From Fictibacillus aquaticus (GTDB lineage: Bacteria > Bacillota > Bacilli > Bacillales > Fictibacillaceae), in assembly GCF_002245695.1 (NCBI RefSeq), contig NZ_NOII01000002.1, forward strand, positions 310,001 through 374,000: a DNA stretch of 64,000 nt, written 5' to 3'. The notes under the pieces were generated by a model that had not been told where the DNA came from, did not search any database, and saw only the letters and a list, made by a program, of their open reading frames with translations. Made by a program: the position numbers and the translations under genes. Positions 47,005 through 55,592 of the stretch are shown one piece after another (the stretch's first letter is position 1; every line of letters starts with the position of its first letter).

Positions 47005-47256
47005 GTTGATCTCCGTTTCAAGTGCACGCTTTCCGCGGGGTGATAGCGAAAAGCAGAAACGGCTCGCTCAGCCACGACAAGCAAAAGGGCAAGAGGCCGG
47101 TAAGTCGCTCTTTGACTTATTGGACTCTTGAACTTTTGACCTCGAGTGGCTAGCTGTTCTCTGCTGGACAAGTGAGCCCTTCCGTCGCACGCGCCATTGG
47201 AAGGTCTCACCTTCTCACTCATCCCGCCGGAGTCGGCACCTTACACTCCGATCAAC
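47005..47256 (+). repeat. GC-rich palindromic interspersed repeat, copy B (long form)
   Basis: Bounded by GTTGATC and GATCAAC like copy A, and similar to it at both ends (left 46989-47040, right about 47202-47279). The middle has about 120 extra bases (47041-47170) not found in copies A or C. The inner hairpin GTGAGCCCTTCC / GGAAGGTCTCAC (47172-47210) is retained but with changed bases. It lies in the 728-bp gene-free gap between rnhC and pheT. Confidence 0.85.
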
Positions 47257-47356
47257 CTTATCAATGATGGATTCAAGATGTTCAAGGGAATGCGATGTCC
47301 TTTTTGATTCCTTTAAATCACCGACGAGTATTTAATGCTTTATTATACATAAGAAA

Positions 47357-47400
47357 GGGTAAAACCGCCTCGGCAACACGAGTTGGTTTTACCCTTTTTT
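47357..47400 (+). terminator. terminator downstream of rnhC
   Basis: Outer stem GGGTAAAACC / GGTTTTACCC with an inner CTCG/CGAG hairpin, then TTTTTT on the plus strand. It is almost 400 bases from rnhC, with repeat copy B in between. Confidence 0.85.
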
Positions 47401-47437
47401 GTTCTTGGATTCTATTCATTTGCAAGCAGAATTTGTT

Positions 47438-47627
47438 GTGATTGGAGCGGAAGGGTGCGAGACTCCTCGAAAATGAACTACACATTTTCCTCGTGCGATA
47501 TATCGCTGCCGGAGCCTTCCTTGTCCAGCGGGACGAGCGGGAAGGTGAGACCCTTTAGGTCGCGCAGCGGCAAAGGGGCTCACCGCACGCCCCGCGGAAA
47601 GCTCAGCACCCTGGAGCGGAGATCACC
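47438..47627 (-). repeat. GC-rich palindromic interspersed repeat, copy C (opposite orientation)
   Basis: The core 47526-47602 is nearly identical to the complement of copy A, including GGTGAGACCCTTTAGGTCGC then GCAGCGGCAAAGGGGCTCACC. Ends are GTGATTGGAGCGG and the complement of CCGGAGATCACC-like sequence. About 60 bases near 47465-47520 look inserted relative to copy A. It faces copy B across the rnhC terminator. Confidence 0.85.
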
Positions 47628-47691
47628 GCACCAAACTTGTGATAAACAACTTTTTCAATCCCTCGCTGATAGCAGTTGGATTTACTTTAGA

Positions 47692-50115
47692 CTATTTCCT
47701 TAGCTCAGCGCCGAATCTTTCTTCAAGGCTCTTGAGAACGCGCTCATAGCTTTTCGTCACTTCTTCGTCTGTAAGCGTACGTTCTGGATCGAAGAATTTA
47801 AGCGAGAAGGCGAGTGATTTCTTTCCTTCTTCCATTCTGTCACCTTGATACAGGTCAAACAGCGTGACTTCCTTCAGCAAAGCTCCGCCTGACTCCTGGA
47901 TTACTGTATACAAGTCTCCCGCCGGCATTTTCTCATCTACTAAAAGAGCAATATCTCTTGTGATAGATGGATAGCGCGGCAGAGACTGATACACCATCTG
48001 TTCTGTTTCTGCTGTCAGCAGTGCCGTCGCGTTTAATTCAAACACAAAAGTTTCTGCCAGATCTCTCTCTTTTTGCACTGCAGGATGAATCTGTCCAACA
48101 AAACCGATCACGATTCCGTCCAGCTTTACTGCGGCAGTCCTTCCAGGATGCATCCCATCGACAGTTTCCTGCTCATAGGTAATTCTGCTTTCGAGCCCTA
48201 GCTCTTCAAACAGACCCTCTAAGATTCCTTTTACAAGATAAAAGTCTGTTTTCTTTTTCTCGCCCTGCCACAAATGTTCCTGGTAAACTCCAGTCATCGC
48301 ACCGGACAAAAATAGTTTTTCTTCTGGCAGGACGGTTAAAGATTCCTGTTTATTGATATAGACAGAGCCCGTTTCATAAACTGCCACATCTGTCATGTTC
48401 CGGTTTTGATTGTATTGGATAACCTCTAGCAGCTGTGGAATCAGCGTCATTCGAAGCGTACTGCGTTCCTCGCTCATCGGATGAGCAACAGAAACTGGAT
48501 AAACCTCTTCTTTATTCATTGAAAATCCTGTTGATTTTTCAAGCGTCGTTAAAGAATAGGTGATCGCTTGATAAAGCCCTGCACCTTCCATGTAAGCACG
48601 AATCTTTCGGCGGCCTGACTGGAGAGGAGTTAAACCGCCAGGACGCGCTTCTGACATAAGAAATGTTGTTGGAATGCGGTCATATCCATAAATTCGGCCG
48701 ACTTCTTCCACGAGATCAGCGTCGATCGTGATATCTGGCCGTCTTGACGGAACGGTCACAGTGAATGTTCCGCCATTCTCCTCGTACTCAAATCCAAGCC
48801 TGCTGAAAATCTTGCATGTTTCCTCAGTTGTAATAGCCGTTCCGAGCAATTTGTTGATGCGTTCCAAAGTGACACTGACATGGTACAGCGGAGCAGTTTT
48901 TTCTCCTGCTTCGGCTTTTCCGCCAGCTGGTGTTCCGCCAGCATATTGGGACATTAACGCAACTGCCCGCTCAGCTGCCTGAACGACACGGTTGCGGTCG
49001 ATTCCTTTCTCATATCGGCTGCTCGCTTCGCTTCGAAGGCCAAGATCTTTTGAAGCGGCACGTACACGTTTGCCGTCAAAATAAGCGGCCTCAAGCAAGA
49101 TTGTTTTCGTATCATCCTGCACTTCTGAATCCGCCCCGCCCATCACTCCTGCAACCGCAACAGGCACAGTGCCGTTTGTGATCACAAGATGCGTGTCCTT
49201 TAACGTGCGTGTCTGTTCATCAAGAGTTTTAATGGTCTCCCCTTCATGCGCTCTGCGGATAAGAACTTCTTTTGAATCAAAACGGTCATAATCGAACGCA
49301 TGCAATGGCTGGCCGTATTCTAGCAGCACATAGTTCGTAATATCAACCACGTTGTTGATCGGGCGAATTCCTGCTGCCATCAGCCTGTTCTGCATCCAGA
49401 GAGGAGACGGTGCAACCGTTACATTCTCGATAACGTAAGCTGCATAATACGGGTTATCTTCTTTGCTTTCAATGTTTACTGAAACAAAATCTGCAGCGCT
49501 TTTTTCACTTACTGTGTAAGAAACTTCAGGAATCTTGATGTCTTCCTGCAGGATTGCAGCCACTTCATAAGCGATGCCGATCATGTTAAGGCAGTCAGCG
49601 CGGTTTGGCGTCAGCCCCAACTCAAGTACATGGTCATGTAAATTTAAGTATTCAAGCGCATCTGATCCAGGCACTGCATCCGAAGGCATCACGAATATAC
49701 CGCTCTGATACTCTTTTGGCACAAGCTTTGTCTCAACACCGAGTTCTTGCAGCGAGCAGATCATTCCGTTGGATTCTTCACCGCGAAGCTTTGCTTTTTT
49801 GATTTTGAAATTACCCGGCAGTACGGCTCCTGGTGCAGCAACAGCCACTTTTTGGCCAGCGGCTACATTTGGTGCGCCGCAGACAATTTGAGACAACTCA
49901 CCAGCACCGATGTCTACCTGGCACACTCTTAGCTTATCTGCATTAGGATGCTGGACACATTCTTTCACATGTCCGACAATCACACCTGAAACGCCTTTAT
50001 TCAAGTTTTCAACGATTTCCACTTCTATTCCGCTCTTTGTGATCTTATCTCCAAGTTCTGATGGAGATACCGTCACGTTTACATAATCTTTCAGCCAATT
50101 ATACGATAACAGCAT
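47692..50115 (-). CDS. pheT: phenylalanyl-tRNA synthetase beta subunit
   Basis: 807 aa. N-terminal tRNA-binding OB domain (about 40-155, KVAVAAPGAVLPGNFKIKKA), B3/4 editing domain, B5 (SRRPDITIDADLVEEVGRIY) and C-terminal anticodon-binding FDX-ACB domain ending the protein (YPSITRDIALLVDEKMPAGD). It forms the alpha2-beta2 enzyme with PheS, which is 12 bases upstream. No clear terminator: repeat copy C lies just past the stop. Confidence 0.97.
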   Translation of the reverse strand: MLLSYNWLKDYVNVTVSPSELGDKITKSGIEVEIVENLNKGVSGVIVGHVKECVQHPNADKLRVCQVDIGAGELSQIVCGAPNVAAGQKVAVAAPGAVLPGNFKIKKAKLRGEESNGMICSLQELGVETKLVPKEYQSGIFVMPSDAVPGSDALEYLNLHDHVLELGLTPNRADCLNMIGIAYEVAAILQEDIKIPEVSYTVSEKSAADFVSVNIESKEDNPYYAAYVIENVTVAPSPLWMQNRLMAAGIRPINNVVDITNYVLLEYGQPLHAFDYDRFDSKEVLIRRAHEGETIKTLDEQTRTLKDTHLVITNGTVPVAVAGVMGGADSEVQDDTKTILLEAAYFDGKRVRAASKDLGLRSEASSRYEKGIDRNRVVQAAERAVALMSQYAGGTPAGGKAEAGEKTAPLYHVSVTLERINKLLGTAITTEETCKIFSRLGFEYEENGGTFTVTVPSRRPDITIDADLVEEVGRIYGYDRIPTTFLMSEARPGGLTPLQSGRRKIRAYMEGAGLYQAITYSLTTLEKSTGFSMNKEEVYPVSVAHPMSEERSTLRMTLIPQLLEVIQYNQNRNMTDVAVYETGSVYINKQESLTVLPEEKLFLSGAMTGVYQEHLWQGEKKKTDFYLVKGILEGLFEELGLESRITYEQETVDGMHPGRTAAVKLDGIVIGFVGQIHPAVQKERDLAETFVFELNATALLTAETEQMVYQSLPRYPSITRDIALLVDEKMPAGDLYTVIQESGGALLKEVTLFDLYQGDRMEEGKKSLAFSLKFFDPERTLTDEEVTKSYERVLKSLEERFGAELRK

Positions 50116-50127
50116 GCTGCACCCTCC

Positions 50128-51162
50128 TTAAACATTTCTGAACTGCTTTAAAAACCGGATATCGTTCGCATAAAAATGACGGATATCATCTATTCCATAC
50201 TTAAGCATCGCTATTCGTTCTGGACCCATCCCGAACGCAAAGCCTGTATATTCTTTTGAATCAAAGCCTGCCATCTCGAGCACGTTTGGATGGACCATTC
50301 CTGCGCCTAGAATCTCGATCCAGCCAGTATGTTTACAGATCGAGCAGCCTTTTCCGCTGCATTTGAAACATGAGATGTCCATCTCTACTGACGGTTCAGT
50401 GAACGGGAAAAAGCTAGGACGAAGGCGGATTTTACGTTCCTCGCCGAACATCTTTTTCGCAAAGGTTTCAAGAACACCTTTCAAATCGCTGAGGCGGACG
50501 TTTTTGTCAACGACAAGTCCTTCGATCTGCATGAACTGGTGAGAGTGTGTCGCGTCATCGTTATCGCGTCTGTAAACTTTCCCCGGCGAGATGATCTTGA
50601 CCGGTCCTTGTCCTTCATGCTTTTCCATCGTTCTTGCCTGGACTGGAGAAGTCTGTGTGCGGAGCAAAAATTCCTCGGTGATGAAGAAAGAATCCTGCAT
50701 ATCCCTTGCCGGATGGTCTTTCGGCAGGTTTAGTGCTTCAAAGTTATAAAAGTCCGTTTCTACCTCTGGTCCTTCTGCAATGGTGAAGCCCATACTTAAG
50801 AACAGATCCTCGATTTCTTCAACAACACTTGTCAGCGGATGAGCGCTTCCCTTCTTCGCTGGGCGTCCAGGAAGTGACACATCGATCGTTTCCTCGGCAA
50901 GACGCTTGCTGATCTCAGCTTCTTCCAGCTGTGTACTTTTTGCATCAAGTCCCTGCTGGATTCCATCTCTCACTTCATTGGCAAAAGCGCCTACAACAGG
51001 CCTCTCTTCTGCTGAAAGCTTGCCCATTCCTTTCAGAACCTCTGTGATGGGTCCTTTTTTTCCTAGATAGGCTACTTTAATGTTCTGCAGCTCTTTTAAG
51101 TCTGCTGCCGCACTGATCTTTTCAAGTGCCTCAACCTTTAAAGCCTCTAACCGGTCTTTCAT
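50128..51162 (-). CDS. pheS: phenylalanyl-tRNA synthetase alpha subunit
   Basis: 344 aa. N-terminal coiled coil (about 1-85), then the class II catalytic core: motif 2 region [35 protein letters not shown] and motif 3 [18 protein letters not shown]. First gene of pheST, controlled by the T-box leader upstream. Confidence 0.98.
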   Translation of the reverse strand: MKDRLEALKVEALEKISAAADLKELQNIKVAYLGKKGPITEVLKGMGKLSAEERPVVGAFANEVRDGIQQGLDAKSTQLEEAEISKRLAEETIDVSLPGRPAKKGSAHPLTSVVEEIEDLFLSMGFTIAEGPEVETDFYNFEALNLPKDHPARDMQDSFFITEEFLLRTQTSPVQARTMEKHEGQGPVKIISPGKVYRRDNDDATHSHQFMQIEGLVVDKNVRLSDLKGVLETFAKKMFGEERKIRLRPSFFPFTEPSVEMDISCFKCSGKGCSICKHTGWIEILGAGMVHPNVLEMAGFDSKEYTGFAFGMGPERIAMLKYGIDDIRHFYANDIRFLKQFRNV

Positions 51163-51207
51163 CTGTAAAATCCTCCTTTTGGCGCTGCTGTTATCTGGCG
51201 AAGAACA

Positions 51208-51470
51208 TAAAAAATCCCCGTCCGGCTAAGGGACGAGGATATCGCGGTACCACCCAAATTAACAGCTAAGCATTCACTGTTCACTTTCATGCGTTAACGG
51301 CGTTCAGCCGGTCTGCCCTACTATGAGTTCAGGCATCAGCTCAGGAGTGAATTCGACAGCTCGGCCAAAGAAATGCTTCCAGTCATGGCATCTCATCCCT
51401 GTATTGGCTTATGCAGGCTGTGTACTGCTCTCCATCTCAGCTTGTTTACAATATTTATTTGCGTATTTAT
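51208..51470 (-). promoter_or_regulatory. T-box riboswitch leader of pheST
   Basis: T-box TTGGGTGGTACCGCG (51243-51257) and terminator ATCCTCGTCC / GGACGGGGAT with TTTTTTATG (51208-51240), minus strand. The specifier is TTC (Phe) in GTCGAATTCACTCCTGAGC (about 51344). AGAGCAG and a distal stem I follow the usual order. Confidence 0.93.
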
Positions 51471-51520
51471 TATATATGAATATATTTGTCAAATGCAACG
51501 CTATAAGAGAATTTCCCTCG

Positions 51521-52288
51521 TTATTTTCGAGTTCTCTGCAGCTCATATAAAAGAATCCCTGTCGCAACCGCAACGTTCAGCGACTCCGCTTTGCCGAAAA
51601 TAGGGATGATCAGCTTTTCGTCTGCCGCTTTCAGCCACTCTTCTTTTACACCGCTTCCTTCATTCCCGACCAAAAGGGCAAAACCATGATTCGGGCTTGC
51701 TTCTCTCATGTCTGAAGCTTCTTTTAACGAAGTTGCATAAAGAGTAATGCCGTTATTTTTGCACCCTTCAACTGCCTCTTTAAGGTCCATCTTCACAACA
51801 GGCAAGTGAAAGACAGATCCTTGTGCAGAGCGCATTACTTTTCCGTTATAAACATCTACTGTACCTTCGCCTAAAATAACAGCATCCACACCCGCGCTGT
51901 CTGCTGTGCGTATTATTGTCCCGAGGTTGCCTGGGTCCTGAACGCCATCGATCAAAACAAACTTTTTTCCCGGTGCAAAAACGACCGAATCACTGTCTGC
52001 CATTCCACAGACAGCCATAACACCTTGAGGCTTTTCTGTCTCGCTTAATGACTTCATGATTTTTTCTGTCACTTGCCAGACAGGAATGCGGCCTTTGTCC
52101 CAGCTGCCTGGGATCTGAAAGTTTTCTTCAATGATCAGGTGATGAATGTCTGCGTTATAAGAAAGGGCTTCTTCCACTAGATGAGGTCCCTCTATTAAAA
52201 ATGTGCCGGTCTTTTCTCGTTCCTTTTTAGTCAGCAGTTTTTTCCACTGTTTTACGGAAGGATTTGAGTCTGATTCAATTCGTTTCAT
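51521..52288 (-). CDS. ysgA: SpoU-family RNA 2'-O-methyltransferase
   Basis: 255 aa. N-terminal substrate-binding domain (about 1-75, NPSVKQWKKLLTKKEREKTG), then the SPOUT knot with DGVQDPGNLGTIIRTADSAG (about 112-131), LVGNEGSGVKEEW and the C-terminal IPIFGKAESLNVAVATGILL. It methylates rRNA ribose; the exact site is not shown by sequence. Upstream of pheS as in B. subtilis. Confidence 0.92.
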   Translation of the reverse strand: MKRIESDSNPSVKQWKKLLTKKEREKTGTFLIEGPHLVEEALSYNADIHHLIIEENFQIPGSWDKGRIPVWQVTEKIMKSLSETEKPQGVMAVCGMADSDSVVFAPGKKFVLIDGVQDPGNLGTIIRTADSAGVDAVILGEGTVDVYNGKVMRSAQGSVFHLPVVKMDLKEAVEGCKNNGITLYATSLKEASDMREASPNHGFALLVGNEGSGVKEEWLKAADEKLIIPIFGKAESLNVAVATGILLYELQRTRK

Positions 52289-52356
52289 TATTATCGTTAC
52301 TCCTTTTTCATGCTTTTCTTATTATATCTGCAAAATGGTGCATAAACCAAGAGACG

Positions 52357-52386
52357 GTATTAAAAAATAAAGGATAGCACATCTTA
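52357..52386 (+). promoter_or_regulatory. possible SigG promoter of sspI
   Basis: GTATTAA (52357-52363) and CATCTTA (52380-52386), 16 bases apart, fit forespore SigG -35 and -10 patterns (CATnnTA). sspI is forespore-expressed in B. subtilis. Confidence 0.45.
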
Positions 52387-52416
52387 AAGTGTAACGATAT
52401 TCGAGGAGTGAATGAA

Positions 52417-52626
52417 ATGGATCTTAATTTGAGAAAAGCAGTACTTCATAACGTATCAGGCAACGATAAACAGCAGCTTCAAGATACCATCGTCGACGCC
52501 ATTCAAAGCGGGGAAGAAAAAATGCTTCCTGGACTTGGCGTTCTTTTCGAAGTCCTTTGGAATAATGCAGACGAAAAGAAAAAAGATGAAATGCTCGGAA
52601 TCATGTCTGACGGGCTGAAGGAATAA
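52417..52626 (+). CDS. sspI: small acid-soluble spore protein SspI
   Basis: Minor forespore protein of 69 aa. Start ATG 52417 has AGGAG 8 bases upstream; the GTG at 52408 sits inside that site. The sequence [20 protein letters not shown] with [12 protein letters not shown] is characteristic of the family. It lies divergent from ysgA as in B. subtilis and is followed by a long hairpin. Confidence 0.96.
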   Translation: MDLNLRKAVLHNVSGNDKQQLQDTIVDAIQSGEEKMLPGLGVLFEVLWNNADEKKKDEMLGIMSDGLKE

Positions 52627-52631
52627 GACAC

Positions 52632-52698
52632 GGGGTCCGGTACCCTTTTCGAAAACAGGCGGCAAACAGCTTCCTGTACGAAAAGGGTACCGGACCCC
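52632..52698. repeat. long hairpin with GGGGTCCGGTACC clamp, copy 1
   Basis: Perfect 20-bp arms GGGGTCCGGTACCCTTTTCG and complement around a 27-base loop with a small inner CAGG/CCTG pairing. It sits between the convergent sspI and dUTPase genes and can act as a terminator in both directions. The outer 13 bases are shared with the hairpin at 54780-54848. Confidence 0.92.
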
Positions 52699-52707
52699 AT
52701 CTTTTAT

Positions 52708-53214
52708 TTAATAACCGCTGTCCTGCCTTGTGTGGTTCACTTCGTTTTTCTTTAAATACCCTTCTTCAATCTGGCTGAATGTAAACCCGAGAGCCTGTCC
52801 AAGCAGTAAATATTCTTCAAACAGCAGCATCACTCTTTCACGTTTACGGTCGTCTGCCAGAGAGGACGCTTGCCGGCAAAGCGTGATAAACCGACTTGTT
52901 ATACTGTCACTATCCTCTTGTTCAAGTTTTTCCAAGGGGACCTGCAGCTCTTCTGCCCCCAGATCGAGGCAGATGGAAAGGACAAAATGAAGTCCATCCA
53001 CATATTCTTCAAGAATCACTTCATCCGGTGAAGGCCCTTTTGTACTCCAATATTTAAAACTTCTTGTCTCATTTGCAAGTTCACCTAGCTCCACTAAGAA
53101 AGCGAGCAGCCTTTTATTATAAAGTTCCTCATTGTTCAATGTATGTTCCCTTACGATCCGCTCGTTTAGTTGACGCTGCATGTACAGCAGTTTTTTTACA
53201 TCCACTTCTCCCAC
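52708..53214 (-). CDS. all-alpha (dimeric type) dUTPase
   Basis: 168 aa, starting at GTG 53212-53214 with GGAGG 7 bases upstream. MazG-like helical NTP pyrophosphatase: FLVELGELANETRSFKYW (about 39-56) supplies the first Glu pair and EEYVDGLHFVLS (about 69-80) the second metal motif with the DGxH signature of dUTPase_2. Likely hydrolyses dUTP to dUMP. Convergent with sspI across the shared hairpin. Confidence 0.87.
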   Translation of the reverse strand: MGEVDVKKLLYMQRQLNERIVREHTLNNEELYNKRLLAFLVELGELANETRSFKYWSTKGPSPDEVILEEYVDGLHFVLSICLDLGAEELQVPLEKLEQEDSDSITSRFITLCRQASSLADDRKRERVMLLFEEYLLLGQALGFTFSQIEEGYLKKNEVNHTRQDSGY

Positions 53215-53426
53215 ATCCTTTCCTCCGTATTATAACAAAACCAGTCCAGCATTTGCGGGATCACCAGCTTATCTGCGCTATAACAAAAGTTGTATGGTTA
53301 TACGCCTTTACGTCATCACCCTATAGACTATTCACTCGTTAAAATACTCCTATCGCTTGATATTCAACAGCGTTTTTATTCTTTACACTAATAAAAAGTC
53401 AGAATTTTCAGCGAAGGGGAATGATT

Positions 53427-54767
53427 ATGAAAAAAATTTGGTCAGCTGTACTTGCTTTTACTATTGCATCTTCAATTATTGCCGGCGCTCCGCCCGGACA
53501 GCAAGCTTCTGCCGCCTCAACACTTGAAGTAGACCCAGCTTTACAATCCGTTTTATCAAAGGTGGGAGACACCAATACTATCGAGGCAGTTGTCACCTAT
53601 CCATCAATGCCATCTTTGCAGAACATATCACAGCTGAAAGAACTGGGCGTTCAAACAAAAACATTTGATGAGCTTCCAATGGCCGCCGTCAGAGGAACAA
53701 AACTGGAGATACTTTCTTTACTTGGAGCGTCTCTTGGAGCGGAGTCCATATACTTAAACAAAGATCTTCAATATAAGATGAAGGATACCCGCGCTTTGAT
53801 CGGTGCCGAAAGAGTCTGGAATGAACTTGGCTATACTGGCAAAGGAACGACTGTGGCTGTTATAGATTCCGGGATTGATGCGACACATACTGACCTTCCA
53901 TTCGGAGAAAAGGTCATCCAAAACGTCAAGTTCCTTGTCGGCTCTTCAATTTTCTCGGAATCTTCTTCTGATGCGCTGTTCCTCGAAAACGTCCAGAATA
54001 CAGATACCTCCTCCGGCCACGGAACACATGTAGCAGGGACTATTGCAGGACTCGGCACGTCCAGTGACGGACTTTATAAAGGCGTGGCTCCTGATGCGAA
54101 GCTCGTCGGTCTAAGCACAGGCGAGGGGATCAATATCTTTTGGGCGCTGGAAGCATTCGATTACGCCATCGAAAATCAGGATAAGTACGGCATCGATGTA
54201 ATCAGCAATTCATGGGGGACAACGGGTGAGTATTCCGCTAAAGACCCGATTAATGTGGCCTCAAAAACAGCTCACGACGCCGGCATGGTCGTCACATTCG
54301 CGGCAGGCAACGAAGGACCCGATGACAACACCCTTAACCCCTATTCTGCTGCACCATGGGTTATCTCGGTCGCTGCAGGCACAAAAGATAGACAGCTCGC
54401 AGATTTCTCATCGCGTGGTGTAAAGGGAGATCCTCTTCTGCATCCTGATATCACAGCCCCAGGACAGGATATCGTGTCGACAAAGTCTAAGACAGGTCTA
54501 GTGATGAATGCACTTGGAACCGTCTCAGACGCAGACTATATTGCACCTGAGCATCTTCCGTATTATACGACAGCAAGCGGGACAAGCATGGCGACTCCTC
54601 ATATCTCAGGCGTAGCCGCTCTGATGCTTGAAGCTAACAGCTCACTGACTCCTGATCAAGTATTACAATCCTTGCAGAGCACAGCAGACCCGATGGCGGG
54701 ATACGAGTATCACGAAACAGGCTCTGGCTATGTAAACGCCTATAAAGCTGTCCTCTCAGTTAAATAA
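53427..54767 (+). CDS. secreted subtilisin-family (S8) serine protease
   Basis: 446 aa from ATG 53427, with AAGGGG 7 bases upstream. Signal peptide MKKIWSAVLAFTIASSIIAG ending near QASA (about 31), then an inhibitor-like propeptide (about 35-105). Catalytic triad: Asp in VAVIDSGIDATHTDL, His in GHGTHVAGTIAG, Ser in GTSMATPHISGVAAL. The oxyanion Asn is in FAAGNEGPDDN. It ends soon after the catalytic Ser with no extra C-terminal domain, like AprX-type enzymes. Followed by a clamp hairpin. Confidence 0.93.
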   Translation: MKKIWSAVLAFTIASSIIAGAPPGQQASAASTLEVDPALQSVLSKVGDTNTIEAVVTYPSMPSLQNISQLKELGVQTKTFDELPMAAVRGTKLEILSLLGASLGAESIYLNKDLQYKMKDTRALIGAERVWNELGYTGKGTTVAVIDSGIDATHTDLPFGEKVIQNVKFLVGSSIFSESSSDALFLENVQNTDTSSGHGTHVAGTIAGLGTSSDGLYKGVAPDAKLVGLSTGEGINIFWALEAFDYAIENQDKYGIDVISNSWGTTGEYSAKDPINVASKTAHDAGMVVTFAAGNEGPDDNTLNPYSAAPWVISVAAGTKDRQLADFSSRGVKGDPLLHPDITAPGQDIVSTKSKTGLVMNALGTVSDADYIAPEHLPYYTTASGTSMATPHISGVAALMLEANSSLTPDQVLQSLQSTADPMAGYEYHETGSGYVNAYKAVLSVK

Positions 54768-54779
54768 AAGAAGCAAACA

Positions 54780-54848
54780 GGGGGTCCGGTACCATGCTCT
54801 TAGGAACACTGCCAATAGGCGGTGTTCCTAAGAGGGTACCGGACCCCC
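54780..54848. repeat. long hairpin with GGGGTCCGGTACC clamp, copy 2
   Basis: Outer arms GGGGGTCCGGTACC / GGTACCGGACCCCC are perfect; after a small bulge the inner arms CTCTTAGGAACAC / GTGTTCCTAAGAG are also perfect. It lies between convergent S8 protease and DedA genes. Outer clamp equals copy 1; the inner arms differ fully yet still pair. Confidence 0.92.
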
Positions 54849-54875
54849 CTTTATCTTTTTCCTCCTGCTTACTTC

Positions 54876-55463
54876 TTAGGCAGCTTCCTTTTCAAAGAAT
54901 TCTTCCCACTTCATGACCCACTCTTTTTTTCGGACCATATAGAACAAGACGGCGAGAAATATGAGCAATGCTGCAGCGGTCAATACCGATAAAGAAGCGA
55001 TAACCGTGCCCATCGAAGAATAAAGGACAGCAAGCGGGATGTTGGACAATATACTCACTTTCGTATATTCCTTAACATTCCCCGTCATCTCGAACAAACA
55101 TAACGACAGTAAGTGAAAATGCACGAACGGCACCAGCTTTAATATAGCAATCTGGCTTACCGAAAAAGGCACCTGCTTTCCTACCCACTTTACCCTGAGA
55201 GTTCTTACTTTCTTCAGCCACGCAGGCAGGCATTGCAGCATGATATAGAATAACAGGCTCGATAAGCTGATTCCTATGATGGAATAAAGCGTCCCTTGGG
55301 CTGCGCCGAAAACCAATCCCCCTGCAAGACAGAGAACTCCCACCGGGATGAAGAAGAACTGGCGAAATGCCTGAATAAGTATAAAAACTGCCGGAGCAAA
55401 AACTCCGCTCCACTTGACAGCATGCATGATGCTGTCCATCGCTTCATGCATCAAATCACTCAC
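54876..55463 (-). CDS. DedA/TVP38-type (VTT domain) membrane protein
   Basis: 195 aa with about five membrane segments. VTT motifs FIPVGVLCLAGGLVFGAAQG (about 37-56), which has the F/Y-x-P-x(5-8)-G pattern, and the LKLVPFVHFHLLSL re-entrant region. Family members are lipid scramblase or undecaprenyl-phosphate recycling candidates. No operon partner; convergent to the protease, divergent from ythA. Confidence 0.85.
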   Translation of the reverse strand: MSDLMHEAMDSIMHAVKWSGVFAPAVFILIQAFRQFFFIPVGVLCLAGGLVFGAAQGTLYSIIGISLSSLLFYIMLQCLPAWLKKVRTLRVKWVGKQVPFSVSQIAILKLVPFVHFHLLSLCLFEMTGNVKEYTKVSILSNIPLAVLYSSMGTVIASLSVLTAAALLIFLAVLFYMVRKKEWVMKWEEFFEKEAA

Positions 55464-55592
55464 CCCTTTACGTGATTTTATGACAGCAGACGGGCAGTAT
55501 ATGCAAAATAAAACGAATAATAAATACCTTCTTTTGACAAGTTATACATAGGTTAACAATACAGCAAAACGCTGCCATGCTGGAGGATACAT

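Noticed and set aside
46923-47222. 99-aa minus-strand frame in the rnhC-pheT gap
   Set aside because: It translates repeat copy B and has no binding site.
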